DNA from: Craspedostauros australis | Lineage: Eukaryota; Bacillariophyta; Bacillariophyceae; Mastogloiales; Achnanthaceae | Reading direction: 5' to 3' | Assembly (NCBI GenBank): GCA_026770025.1 | Contig: JAMXDE010000074.1 | Span: 62,001-126,000 of the forward strand | DNA length: 64,000 bases | Shown here: in pieces, positions 1 through 10,398 of the stretch | Layout: every line of letters begins with the position of its first letter | Position numbering within the stretch: position 1 is the stretch's first letter | The notes under the pieces: model-generated | What the model saw: the letters and a program-made list of their open reading frames with translations, nothing else | The model's database searches: none | What the model was told of the DNA's origin: nothing | Made by a program: the position numbers and the translations under genes

Positions 1-1049
1 TTCGACAGCGCTTGTGGAGTTTTGTTGTGTTTCTCCATTGTCGTGTTGTTGTGTTGTGTTTGGTGTTCTCAAACAGTTTTTGCTGTTGGGGGCCATGGAG
101 ATTAATCACAATTCTACCAAATGCGCCCATCAATGAGAACACTTTGCGAGTCCCGAATTGCACCTCCATTCCACAACGACACAGCGAAGGCACAAAATCC
201 TCCTCACAAAATGGACAACGGAAACATTGCGCATCTGCGACGAGCTGCTGTTGATTCTCTGCTGCTTGTAGTCATAGCTTACACAGAATGTAGAATGACT
301 GTGACCTTCCCACAAAGGAAAGAGTGGATGGTACAAGGCACCTTGTGACCATCCTCCTGTGTTGTCCATGCCGTTCTGTGGTGCGCTGCGCCGTGCTGCG
401 CGTCAATGACTGGTGATGCGCTGTGCTGTGCTGTGCTGTGCTGTGCTGTGCTGTGCTGTGCTGTTCTCCTTGTGTGCCTGATGTGCGTCATGACCAGCCA
501 ATCTCGTACAATCAGCTTGCAACCTTTATTGACACACAGCTAGTATTCACCATGAGTTCCCTTGTTGTTAGACCATGTGTGCTGAATCAATCCAATCGTT
601 GTTCGAGTTTTGAGTCCTTTGTGTCAATCACGCTTCGATTCGAAAGATCCAAGAAAACTACTCGATAGAATTCGGAAAATGTGATGCGGGTTTCAGACCC
701 AAGACAGAATTAGGAAGATGATCCAAGAGGATCAAAGAGACTCTATTATACCTCCAAACATGTGTCATAGCACATGTTTGGACACAGATACACGAATTAG
801 CAGGAGTAACCAGAAGTTTGGCATGGTTACAACACGATGGACAATGGTGAATAGCACCATTAGTGGAGCCAAGAAGTAGAAAACAGGAAGATGATGAGCT
901 TTTATTGATGAGCTCATAATCTCAACAAACTTAACTTTGTAAACCATCACTTCAAACAAGCACACACAATAACACAGTTCTATCAACCTTCACCCACATT
1001 GGACGTAGTTGTATCATCCTGCAATCACTGTCCTCTGCACCTCACAAGC
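1..1049. other. Intergenic DNA with a microsatellite and a hairpin
   Basis: No convincing gene is visible. A GCTGT pentanucleotide array runs at about 419-465. A perfect 11-bp inverted repeat (CCAAACATGTG, 754-764, and its complement at 771-781, 6-base loop) lies about 270 bases before the next start codon. It could be a hairpin or a dimer-binding site, but nothing else supports a function. Confidence 0.5.
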
Positions 1050-3596
1050 ATGTTGCGTGCTGGGGATTGTGTGAAGGTGGCACCTCACACTGACTCAAAT
1101 GACAAGATCCGTGACCTGGGCGTATGCCATGTTGAGTTTGCAATGAAGCAGACCACGGACGGCGCTACAATCAAACGCGATGAGCCTCTTGCACCAGGAG
1201 AGGTGGCAATGGTCATGGTGACCCCAGTGATGGGGCAGCGCCGAATGTACATCGTTCGTGAGGATCTGTGCGCACCACACAGCCTTGCTACCTTCGCACG
1301 GACTCCAAATGCTGGTGGCCTTGCTAAGCCTTCCCTCCTTTCTCCCCAGCATCACTCCGTCGCTACTACACGTGTCAACAACAAGGCTAAGCCCACCACA
1401 CCATCCCCAACTACCACAGAATCGCAAGAAGCCAACATCGCTGCTTTTCTCGAGGTCTCGCGGCGTCAGAAAGCAACAGCAATCGCCCAGCTCACAAAGC
1501 AGATGAAGAAAGGCGCGAAAACAAAAGGATGGTTGCGAAAGGATGGAGGGCATAGTATTGCTAAGCCTGGTAATCCTAGCAAACGCCTTGACAAAGAAGA
1601 CAATCGGAACTACATTGTTCTCTATTTCAATTTGGGTGGGATTCCAGCACATGCAGAGTTGATCGCCCATGCATGGGGTATCGACCGCACCACAGTGAGA
1701 CGCAACATTGTGAAATTCCAAACAGAGACGCTCGAATGCAAGAAGCGAAGCGACACAGGCAGCAGCATCTTCACCTGCCCCACCAAACAACAACAGTACT
1801 TCACGCAGCGTACAGCCTTTGCGAAACAACTACGTCTTCAACATCCAGACCAACAGTTCAAGAACAACAAAATCGCTTCTGCCTATGCCTCTGCTTCGCC
1901 TCAAGAGCTGGCATCCGCAAAAGCACTGGCTGATATGTGGTTGGAGCGTGGTCCCTTCCTGCAATTTGAGCTCCAGGATGTGTTGCGACGGTGCAATGGC
2001 GCAATCTCGTGGGACGCAATTGCTTGGAAACTGGCAGGCAGCGGAAACCCGCAAATCGTTGGTCCGAAGTGTATTTGCAACTTTGTCATGGGATTGGAAG
2101 GCAGCGAGTACCGTTCTACAAGAATACTCCCTATGATCAATGGCACCACTACAGCAAAGCGCGACATCTGGGCCAAGGACTTCTGTGTGTTCTGGGAATC
2201 AGCGAAGCTGTTCGAGAATACGCAAGTTGTCCTTGTCCACATGGACGAAAAGTGGTTCTACTCTATTGTCGCTCGCAAGCATCTCAAACATGTGCCCCAG
2301 ATGGGAGTTAAGCCTGTTGACCATGCTGTGCACCACAAGTGCCACATTGACAAGACCATGGTAATTGCATCAACAGCATTTGCCCCAACAGACAACAGCT
2401 TTGAGCGAGGAGGAAAGGCGTATCAGGTGAACTTCGAGCGTGTTGGGCGCAATGCTCCAGCGCAAAAGACTACGTACAAGCGAACTTGGGTCTCCCCAAC
2501 GGAGTACAAGCACCTTCCTGATCCCGAGAAAATCTCTCGTGTGAAGGGTAAACTGTACTTCCAAGCGCTGGAGATCACAGGCAGCAAGGAATCAGTTGGT
2601 GCGCCTGATAAGCCCAAGCCGAAGTATAGCCTCAAGAAATTCTTCCGCGAAAAAGAAATCCCCGCACTGGATTCGCTCGCCAACAAAATCAAGGCCGAAA
2701 CGGGCAAGAACGTGGTGATTCGGTACCAGATGGATGGCGCGGGGCCACACAGAGACACGGAACTACTTAGATTCATCAACGAGGAGTTCGACAGTCGCGG
2801 ATGGCACTTACGACTGCAACCACCAAATTCTCCCATCACGAATGTGAAAGACGATGCGATATTCCCAGCGATGTCGAAACATGTGTCAGCATATCAAGGT
2901 GAACACCATGGAAGCCGATTGCTTACCACTGAGGCATTGTGGAAGGCCTGTGGAACCTGTTGGGAGCAATTTGGGCTGGACAAGGTGGCTAGCGCGTATG
3001 TTCACCACCATCAGATTGCCTACGCAATTTGTGCTGCGAAAGGAGGTGACGAATTTGTGACGGAGAACAAGGGACTGCACATGAACGTGCGGAAACAAAC
3101 GTCCACTGAATTCGACAAAGAGGGCAACGAGATTGGCGTTACCGTGTCTCACATGGACTTCACGTTGGAAAAGGATGACGCATCCAACACGACCACCAAG
3201 AAACCAACTGCAACAGGCAACAAAGGCAAATCAGCTGGCTTCAAATACGCCAAGCCCGACATCAAAGGTATGTACAATGATGCGCTCAAGGTGATGGCTG
3301 TCAGTGGACTGCAGTGCCTGAAAACGAACCTGCCAACAACCAGCAGCCTCATTCCGTTGCTGGAGAAGCAAATTGTTGAGACCATCAAGTGCAACAAGGA
3401 GACTGAACAACAGAATAAAGGCAAGAAGAGAAAGAAGCAACCCAGCAAGAGCAAAGCCGACATCATTGAGCCTCGCAACAGCAACAGCAAAGCCGAAGCA
3501 GCACCCACCATGAACACATTCGAAGTGGCCTGTCTGGCTGGCAAGGCCGAGCATCACAGCAAAGCAGAGGAGGATACCAACACAGCAGAGATGTAG
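1050..3596 (+). CDS. Tc1/mariner (IS630-type) transposase, large variant
   Basis: This is an 848-residue protein read from the first ATG; the frame is open from 912 but has no earlier ATG. Residue numbers are omitted because the motifs are clear. A helix-turn-helix-like stretch (AHAWGIDRTTVRRNIVKF) is followed by the MDEKWFY motif typical of plant-type mariner transposases, then QMDGAGPH and NSPITNVKDDAIFPAMS. These supply the three acidic positions of a DDD catalytic triad, with 38-39 residues between the second and third. The C-terminus is lysine-rich. It is much longer than ordinary mariner transposases (about 350-450 residues), with an N-terminal extension and an insertion between the first two aspartates. 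I found no flanking terminal inverted repeats by eye, so it is either an old immobile copy that kept its frame, a domesticated gene, or an element whose ends I missed. Family assignment is firm; activity is unknown. Confidence 0.85.
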   Translation: MLRAGDCVKVAPHTDSNDKIRDLGVCHVEFAMKQTTDGATIKRDEPLAPGEVAMVMVTPVMGQRRMYIVREDLCAPHSLATFARTPNAGGLAKPSLLSPQHHSVATTRVNNKAKPTTPSPTTTESQEANIAAFLEVSRRQKATAIAQLTKQMKKGAKTKGWLRKDGGHSIAKPGNPSKRLDKEDNRNYIVLYFNLGGIPAHAELIAHAWGIDRTTVRRNIVKFQTETLECKKRSDTGSSIFTCPTKQQQYFTQRTAFAKQLRLQHPDQQFKNNKIASAYASASPQELASAKALADMWLERGPFLQFELQDVLRRCNGAISWDAIAWKLAGSGNPQIVGPKCICNFVMGLEGSEYRSTRILPMINGTTTAKRDIWAKDFCVFWESAKLFENTQVVLVHMDEKWFYSIVARKHLKHVPQMGVKPVDHAVHHKCHIDKTMVIASTAFAPTDNSFERGGKAYQVNFERVGRNAPAQKTTYKRTWVSPTEYKHLPDPEKISRVKGKLYFQALEITGSKESVGAPDKPKPKYSLKKFFREKEIPALDSLANKIKAETGKNVVIRYQMDGAGPHRDTELLRFINEEFDSRGWHLRLQPPNSPITNVKDDAIFPAMSKHVSAYQGEHHGSRLLTTEALWKACGTCWEQFGLDKVASAYVHHHQIAYAICAAKGGDEFVTENKGLHMNVRKQTSTEFDKEGNEIGVTVSHMDFTLEKDDASNTTTKKPTATGNKGKSAGFKYAKPDIKGMYNDALKVMAVSGLQCLKTNLPTTSSLIPLLEKQIVETIKCNKETEQQNKGKKRKKQPSKSKADIIEPRNSNSKAEAAPTMNTFEVACLAGKAEHHSKAEEDTNTAEM

Positions 3597-4418
3597 CTGC
3601 AAATCGAAGTAGTAGTATTATATGTTTTAGACACACCTGTGATTGGAGTGCCTATGTGCGCATCGTCTGCTTGATGGCATGGAGGATTGTGGTGTGTGGT
3701 GTGTGTTTTGTGATGTGATGTGTGGTGTATGATGTTTGTTTTGTGTTTTGTGATGAGTGATGAGTGATGTGAATTGTGTGACGCGGACCGTTATTTTTGT
3801 GTCGTGAATGGTGCGCGCATTGTGGAGCCATCGCGTTGTGGAGCCATCGCGTTGTGGAGCCATCGCGTTGTGGAGCCATCACGTTGTGGAGCCATCACGT
3901 TGTGTCGTGCCGCTCTGGTCGGAAAAATTCCAGCCGAACCACACAGAAAATACGCTCCAAGGCCCCAACTGCGTCGATCGGGGCGCCAACACAATCGGTG
4001 TGTGTTGCACAAACCAATCGAATGGCAAAGGCTCCTCTTTGTTGTCACCGCACTTGTACATCTGTACCACATCATGCCATGCCAGTACTCCACTTCCTTT
4101 TCATCACACATGTGCAATCCTCGCGATCTTTGCTGCCGTCAAGTCCACGCGTCTGTACTCGTCACTGGAGCACCAACGATGCATCCTCTGATCATTCATC
4201 TCTGCTCGTGCCCTGCCGACGACACTGCCACTAGCACGATTGTCATGTATTGTTGGAGCAGAGTAGAGTAGAGTAGAGCAGATCGCAACGAATCCACACC
4301 ATACAATGCTCGTATGCTATACTATGCTGTGTTGTGATGCACTAGTGCAGCTCCTATCATACAATACATACGACTATGCATTGTGCCCATTGTATTCACT
4401 ATGCCCTATGTGTGTTAT
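3597..4418. other. Intergenic region with tandem repeats
   Basis: No gene is seen. GT-rich low-complexity sequence occupies about 3688-3780, the 16-bp array described separately lies at 3821-3900, and short GAGTA repeats occur at about 4259-4280. Confidence 0.5.
3821..3900. repeat. 16-bp tandem repeat, five exact-length copies
   Basis: Five head-to-tail copies of TGTGGAGCCATCGCGT occur without indels. The last two carry the same single change (CACGT instead of CGCGT). The regularity indicates recent slippage or unequal exchange. Confidence 0.95.
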
Positions 4419-6091
4419 CTATCTATTCCACCACATTTCGGAGGCATCCAAATCCCAAACGCTGGTGATCTTCTTCATGCAAATCTTGCTGTCGCACTTG
4501 GCATTGTACACAGCCTGACGGCTGGGCGGCAACCTGCTGACATTGACCTCGTCAAATCCGCATTCGATGAACCATTCCATCGTCTGCGTGCTGAGAACGA
4601 AGACGCAGGATGCCCCCTCCTGCAGACACAGACGTTCCAGGTAGCCAAGCATGGCATCGCCATATCCTCGCACGCGGTAGTTGCGATCCACAACGAGGCA
4701 AGCGATCTTGGCGAACCCATTCTCGAACATCTTGAGCTGCCCCCACACCACGACGAGGTCATTGCGCGTGTAGACGTGGTATGAGGATAACATTTTTCTA
4801 GCACGGCCTTTGGCCGATCCACCAGCCTTCCCATCTGGATGAGCGGCGTGATGAGCTCATGGATGGTGCTGACTTCCTTGACCTTGGCCTGGCGGATGCC
4901 GTTGTAGACGTTACGGGAGAGCATGGTGCTGCTGCCATCTCGCGTGTACAGCTCCTGCAGCAATGCCCCGTGCCGCGGCGAGATGAAGTGCGCACGTCGG
5001 ACGCCCTGCTCGAGTGCATGCATGGCCCATCCGATCTTGATGAGTTTGTTGCGCTTGGCGCTTTCCTGAGGACAGCTCTCGCCCAAGGTGACAAGACCGC
5101 GCTTGTGGATGTCGACAGTGCGGTGTCGAAGCAGGTTGTGGGCGTCCTTGACATGCAGATGATGGATCTGCTTGCCATGGACGTTGTGCCACAGCTGCAT
5201 GTCGCCTTCTGTGAAGAAGATGATCTTGCTGGCATCCATGGCACCCGTGACCGTCGCTGCCAAACTTTCCGAATTGACATTGAAGACTTCGCCACTGGGG
5301 CTGACGCCCAATGTTGTGAGCAGGACAATATCACAGGAGTTGTGAACCTGGCGGATCTTCTCCACCTCCACACGACACACGAAACCTGTGAATTTGTAAT
5401 CAACGCCATCCAGGATGCCCATTGGCTGGGCTGTGTAGAAGTTCCCAGAAACCACGTTTTCATCACTGCTGTAGCTGTGATCATTGGGGTTGCTGAATGG
5501 ATTCATTGTGTGTGGAGTGTCCATGCGGTTGCCCATTCTGCCCAGAGCTTCATTCCTGTATCCATTCTGACTCGTTCTTCCAAAGCTCTGCTGTTGCTGT
5601 GACTGCTGTTGATAGGATCCATTTGGCAAGGACTGTGAATACTGCTGCTGCTGGTAGTTGCCATTGCCATTCGATGGATAGTCCGAATCAAACTGTGTCG
5701 TCTGATTTGGCGTGTGCGAGTCGTTGGCACCCTGCATGCGCAAAGATCGTGCCAGTTGACGTTCGATCTCATAGCAGATAAATCCTGCCACCTCCTTGAC
5801 CACATGCAGCGCATCACGGTCTGTGACCGTCACGCCATGATGTCGATCCTGCCCTGCGATACGTTGCTGCAGCTGGTTGCGGCATCCCGCGACGATGACG
5901 ATCTTGATGCCCAGCAACCACGACAATGCGATGTCGTTCATGAGGTCCCGCAGGAAGTTGGTGTCCTGACCCTCCATGAGATTGCCCGGAATGTGGAAGA
6001 CGACCAGGGTGTTGCAATGGTTGGCGATATAGTTGGCGGAACCGCGGAACATGTTGACGAAGGTGGATTCTCTGATGCTGTTGGCATCCAT
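4419..6091 (-). CDS. NAGS: N-acetylglutamate synthase, with a -1 base frame break
   Basis: This enzyme transfers an acetyl group from acetyl-CoA to glutamate, the first step of arginine synthesis. The N-terminal part is an amino-acid-kinase fold (FVNMFRGSANYI, HIPGNLM, GIKIVIVAGCRNQLQQRI), interrupted by a glutamine-rich insert. Near the C-terminus is a GNAT acetyltransferase domain (IACLVVDRNYRVRGYG, WFIECGFDEV, RQAVYNAKCDSKICMKKI), which matches NAGS of bacteria and plants. The kinase and GNAT parts are in different frames. They join at a run of five A on the coding strand (T5 at 4793-4797), where one more A would give an uninterrupted LEKMLSSYHVYTRND reading. The N-terminus is uncertain: the frame is open up to 6328 without an ATG, and the first in-frame ATG (6091) lies nine residues before the conserved region. 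A leader encoded in an upstream exon is possible. Function is sure; intactness is not. Confidence 0.9.
4793..4797 (-). other. Frame break in a homopolymer inside NAGS
   Basis: The coding strand reads CTAGAAAAATGTTATCC. With five A the kinase frame runs into unrelated residues; with six A it enters the GNAT domain. The cause may be a sequencing error, an allele-specific mutation, or slippage on the A run during transcription or translation. Confidence 0.85.
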
Positions 6092-7410
6092 GTCCTCTGG
6101 GAGTTCACCGCGATTCGCTGCATTGGGATCCAGCTTGCTGCGGTTGACAGTATTGATGTCATTTGGATCGATGGTGAGGAAGGATGTGTCTTTGCATTTG
6201 GGATCGCCAACGTCAACGCCAATGTCAACATCAGCGGTTACAGCTTGTGCTGTTGCTGTTTCGTTTGTCAATGCCCTTCGTCGAATTCTGAGGCCATTGG
6301 ATTTTGTTGGTTTCCATCGTGAGATCGGTCAATGCAGGCTGCTGTTGGCTGTCATGGCCTGGCACATTCTGTTGTTGCTTCACACGGTCATCACGTTGTC
6401 TTGTGGAGGAAGAGTCACACCATGTCTCTTCCTCTGTTGTGACTCGTTTTTCATGACGTGGAATCCGTTCCCTGTGACGTAGAAGACGGATCAGCGAGAG
6501 CAAACACGAAATAGCTCTAAATATCCAATCGCCGATTCTCCCAAAAGCGAGCAAACCAGTGGCAACAAGGGGCCAAAACTCCACAACTAGTGTTATCGTG
6601 AGTGCATCAACTGCGATCTGGACCTCGTATAACAGTCCAGTTGGGGCACATCCATTCGATTTCGCCCGCCAAGGCTGCGCCATTGAGCGCCGAATGGATA
6701 TGTTGTGGTATACGACCAAGCACCCCTGTTCTGTTCGTTGTTGACAAAACCGCTGTGGAGTTTCTGATAACGAAATGTCAACGAGTCGACAGGATACGAA
6801 ATAAATTAAATTATTATATTCACTCAACTCCTTATGACATCATCGGAAAATCACATACTATGTCCGTTCGCTGTACGATGGATTGTTGCTCCAGCCATTC
6901 GTTAATCAGGAAACGAGTTAATAGGTCCAATGAGTCCAGTGTGTTCACGGATACTCATGAGTCAAATTGTCGAACGAGAACGCGGTTCTGGAAAGATACT
7001 TCCGCAGGTGAGGCGGAGTGAACAAGGAACAAAGACGATGACACCTTCCACGCTCACACCCACGCCCACGAACATGCGACAGATCAGTGAATCAGAACAG
7101 ACAGAACAGAACAAGAGAATTGTGGAGGGGTGGGTTGCGACGATGCGAACGAATGAAGGAAGATCTGTGCTGAGGAATTGACTCCAACTTTGTTCTGTTC
7201 TGGTCTGCTTCCACACGGCCGCTTGACGATCGAGATCTCATGGTTCACACATCCACACATCCACACATCCACACATCCACACATCCACACATCCACACAT
7301 CTCCCCATTGTCATCCCCATTCATCCATCCACACATCTCAGTTGTGCTTCACCGCAACAACAATAGACCAAATCTGCACCCATCAACGTCAAGAACGAAC
7401 GACTTCGATC
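6092..7410. other. Intergenic region, possible NAGS leader, 8-bp repeats
   Basis: The NAGS frame continues open upstream to 6328. Another minus-strand frame (to 6231) contains an ATG at about 6318 and could supply a leader by splicing or by a second frame change, but I cannot show this. The remainder up to 7245 shows nothing. The array at 7246-7301 is listed separately. Confidence 0.4.
7246..7301. repeat. 8-bp tandem repeat (CACACATC), seven copies
   Basis: Seven perfect copies of CACACATC lie about 110 bases upstream of the ATG of the secreted-protein gene, with looser copies around 7321-7340. It probably lies in that gene's promoter or 5' UTR. Confidence 0.95.
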
Positions 7411-8442
7411 ATGATCACTTCTCGCATCCTCCTTTGCCCGTGGCATGCCCTTATCTTGATTGCGTTGCCACTTCTCTCCACCGGAGTGGAAGCAGCAGAT
7501 CATGAGACGTTGCGACAAGCATTCGCCTCTCCCACCACACAAGACATTGATCCAGCCGGATTCGGCAGCGCTGCTGCGGCGGCCGCTGCTTACCACGATG
7601 TCGTCTCCTCGCGCGGCAAAGCGATGGACACATGGAAATCCAATCACGTCCGCAAGCCAATGAAGGAAGACGGCGTGTCCTTCTTCACCATGGACTGGCT
7701 CTACACCATCGAAGTTCCGTGCGACGACGACGTGGCTCACAGCGGGCCATGCATCGGCAAGTACGCTGGTGCAGTGCAGGCCTTCATCAACGTTGTCAGC
7801 GCCGAGCTTGATACGTACGCGAAGGCCCACGGTCTGGGGTTGGGATACACGGAGTTTCAGGCCGGCGTTTGCAACGAGCGCGACGACAAGTCGGCAGCGT
7901 TGGAGACAAGCGAGACACGCCGTCTAGAATGGGACGACGTGGAGACGTTCTGCTGGCTGCAGGCCGGGCGCATGCGCTTGACTTCGCAAGCCAACGATCT
8001 TAGCCCCGATGACGTTGCGAAGCACACCAAGGCGCTGACTTCCATCCTGAAGGACACCATCGCGGCGGTGTCGTCCGCGGTCGATTGGATCGAAGCCATC
8101 TTTCAGGCCACTGGCAACGTGGGCATCTTCAATATGCTGCTCAAGATGGAGACCGACGCGGTATTGCTGGATGGCACATCGCCCGCGCTTGCTTTGCGCA
8201 ACGCGGTCGTGCAGCACTTCGAGTCGGTATACGCGCCGCAGTACATCTTTCCGCTCGAGATTGGAGACTTTCAGTGCAACGACAGCGGCGGCTGTAAGGG
8301 ACACGTCCAGCTGGAGTTGATCGCCTTCGACTTTGAGTCCGATTCCAAGATGCTGGACGAGCTGCGCATGGCCGTGCATCTGTTCGAGAAGGAGCATGAC
8401 GGCGTGAAGTTGCAATGGTTGCAGTATCCCATGACTTTCTAA
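7411..8442 (+). CDS. Secreted or lumenal protein of unknown function
   Basis: The protein has 343 residues. The ATG at 7411 was chosen because it begins a classic signal peptide: MITSR, a hydrophobic core (about residues 6-24), and a plausible cleavage site after GVEA at about residue 28. Longer readings from upstream only translate the CACACATC repeat. The mature part is acidic. It has an alanine run (SAAAAAAAYHDV), paired cysteines (PCDDDVAHSGPC; DFQCNDSGGC) that suggest disulfides, and helical segments such as LKDTIAAVSSAVDWIEAIF. No ER-retention signal is seen at the C-terminus (YPMTF). I do not recognise the family. Codon use and the even, uninterrupted frame support a real gene. Confidence 0.75.
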   Translation: MITSRILLCPWHALILIALPLLSTGVEAADHETLRQAFASPTTQDIDPAGFGSAAAAAAAYHDVVSSRGKAMDTWKSNHVRKPMKEDGVSFFTMDWLYTIEVPCDDDVAHSGPCIGKYAGAVQAFINVVSAELDTYAKAHGLGLGYTEFQAGVCNERDDKSAALETSETRRLEWDDVETFCWLQAGRMRLTSQANDLSPDDVAKHTKALTSILKDTIAAVSSAVDWIEAIFQATGNVGIFNMLLKMETDAVLLDGTSPALALRNAVVQHFESVYAPQYIFPLEIGDFQCNDSGGCKGHVQLELIAFDFESDSKMLDELRMAVHLFEKEHDGVKLQWLQYPMTF

Positions 8443-9105
8443 TGCAGCAAGGCGTACCCCCTCCTCGTACTCTTGCAGAGTAGTCGTACGTATAGACTCT
8501 CCGATACGGTCACAGAACAGTACTACAAGCAACATACACACTACGACGAGTAAAGCGCCCTATGAGTACGACAGACACTAATACATCACGACCACCAAGC
8601 AAACAAGTGGCGAATCCCCCCTTGGAATACGCACCATACTTGCACTCATCATCTCGTCGCAGCCGGCGCCGCCTGCTCTTCTCCGGAGCTGCACGTTCTC
8701 GCCATTGAGCACGGCATTCGCCCACAACATGAGACAGAACCGAGGAATGTCTCTCTCCAAACCCGTACGAAGAATTACGATCAGTGCCCACGAGTATGTA
8801 CGGCGATGGTAAGTGGAATACACATTATCCATGCTGTGCTCGTGTTGCAGGGGTATAAAAATCCTAACGGAGAGCAAAAGAAGGTGCATCTGCATCTGAT
8901 GCTTCCTCCGAATACTCGCAGTATCCACGATTAGCTGTTTGGGAGTCTCTCTTGCTCTGCTCTAGCTTGCGCCGCAGTGTACCTATGCAGAGCCACGTGC
9001 AAAAGATATTCAATGGCACTGCGAATGGTACGTATTGTTGTGTAATTAAGGTTTTATACGTAAACTGCGATGCTGTACGAATAACTGTATCCCGCGATGC
9101 CTTGT
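8443..9105. other. Intergenic region between convergent genes
   Basis: This is the shared 3' flank of the secreted-protein gene and the DUF6824 gene, which converge. Several short frames exist on the minus strand, but none has recognisable features. Confidence 0.4.
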
Positions 9106-10398
9106 TCAAAATAGCGTGCTCTGCGCGATGCGATCGGCCGCCAGCAGCTCCAGCACCAACCGCCGTCGCTCCATGGCACGTTCCTGCTCGCTGCCCAGAT
9201 CGTGCAGCCAGTTCAAGCGCGACGATGACGCCATCGGGAGGGACTGCCGCTGCGGCACGGCCGTGAGGTGTTCGTTGAGGATGTTGGCACGCGTGTTGTG
9301 GAGGTTGGGCAGCGACGTCGGATGCTGCAGGCCGAGAGCCGGCGATACGTGCGAGACGGACCGCGATCGTGTCGACGGGAGTCCCAAGCCCAGTGGTCGC
9401 AGGGTGGGTGTTGGCAACGAGGACATGCGCTGCTGCTGCTGCTGTGACAGCCGATTCTGGATCATCATGCTGACGAGGCTCTTGTGCTGGCTGCTCGTGG
9501 TGCAGGTGGTGTTGGTGTGGGCCAGTTCGTGGGTTGCGTTGCTGGCCATCATGGCGGCCGATGCGAGCGACTGGCGCTTCATGCCGAGCTGCCGCACCAA
9601 CGAGGAGAGATGGGAGGGGATCGCGGAAGAAGGCGAAGCCGTGGCAGCGCTGAGGGTCTTGCCCAGCGGCATGCCGGAGGGCAGAGACAGGGAAGCCTCC
9701 GCCGTGAAGGGACGGTGCAGAGACGGATGCATGGGAGACATCGCCTTGCTGAGGGGAGACGCGCTGAGGGGAGACGAGAGGCCGCGGAAGCCTGCGATGG
9801 AAGAGAGGGGGGTGGACACGGTGCGGTCGACAGCGAGGCTGCGTCCCGTGGGAGTGGCGCAAGGGTTGGTCGCACGTTCGGGCTCCAGATTGTGGGCGCC
9901 GGAGTGGTCATCGTGATGCACCGCCTGCTGCTGCTGATGCTGCTTGGCACCGCGGATCATGTGGCGGATGGCCTGCTTGGTCTTCTGGATGAGGGTGTGC
10001 TGCTGCGTGATGACGGCGTAGACCGCATTCTCGCGGTGGCCCATCTCGCTGGGCAGCCCGGCGTCCTTGGACGAGGGGGACTTGGCCACGATGGCGGCCG
10101 CCTTGAGGACCCTGTCGCGGTCGTCCATGACGTACAGATGGGGCTTGTCCTGCACGGTCTGCATCTCATCGCGCTCCAGCCTTCGCAGGAAGCGACCGTC
10201 GCGGTCGTGCACCAGCTTGATGATGCAGGCGGCGATCTTCGTCTTGGCGCCTCTCACCGTGGTTCTGGTGTAGTCCTCAGCCCTGTCCTTGATGAACGAT
10301 CTGTAGATCACGTTGCCGGGATGGTCGTTGGGTCCGGCTCCTCGTCCCAGCAGCACATCGCTGTGTCGCACGTTGCTTACCAAGCTCGCTGTTTTCAT
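9106..10398 (-). CDS. DUF6824-domain protein, likely nuclear regulator
   Basis: The protein has 430 residues from an ATG at 10398. Residues about 13-75 carry the diatom-type domain that begins DVLLGRGAGPNDHPGN, continues with a basic segment (YRSFIKDRAEDYTRTTVR, then AKTKIAACIIKLV) and ends with GRFLRRL. Families with this domain are greatly expanded in diatoms and are usually regarded as candidate DNA-binding or regulatory proteins; their biochemical role is not established. The rest is low-complexity: serine, glutamine and histidine-rich segments (HQQQQAVHHDDH, SQQQQQRM) and a short helical C-terminal tail (EQERAMERRRLVLELLAADRI). This gene is the best taxonomic pointer in the window. Its start is preceded by a very AT-rich stretch (about 10402-10432) that may be part of the promoter. 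Confidence 0.85.
   Translation of the reverse strand: MKTASLVSNVRHSDVLLGRGAGPNDHPGNVIYRSFIKDRAEDYTRTTVRGAKTKIAACIIKLVHDRDGRFLRRLERDEMQTVQDKPHLYVMDDRDRVLKAAAIVAKSPSSKDAGLPSEMGHRENAVYAVITQQHTLIQKTKQAIRHMIRGAKQHQQQQAVHHDDHSGAHNLEPERATNPCATPTGRSLAVDRTVSTPLSSIAGFRGLSSPLSASPLSKAMSPMHPSLHRPFTAEASLSLPSGMPLGKTLSAATASPSSAIPSHLSSLVRQLGMKRQSLASAAMMASNATHELAHTNTTCTTSSQHKSLVSMMIQNRLSQQQQQRMSSLPTPTLRPLGLGLPSTRSRSVSHVSPALGLQHPTSLPNLHNTRANILNEHLTAVPQRQSLPMASSSRLNWLHDLGSEQERAMERRRLVLELLAADRIAQSTLF

Noticed and set aside
12-668. Short frames at the left edge
   Set aside because: No motif, several overlap on both strands, and one is a translation of the GCTGT repeat.
7240-7410. N-terminal extension of the secreted protein starting at 7240
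   Set aside because: It only translates the CACACATC repeat (His/Thr/Ser) and would bury the signal peptide.
8864-9862. 332-residue minus-strand frame
   Set aside because: Overlaps the DUF6824 gene in another frame on the same strand; Pro/Arg/His-rich shadow of GC-biased codons.
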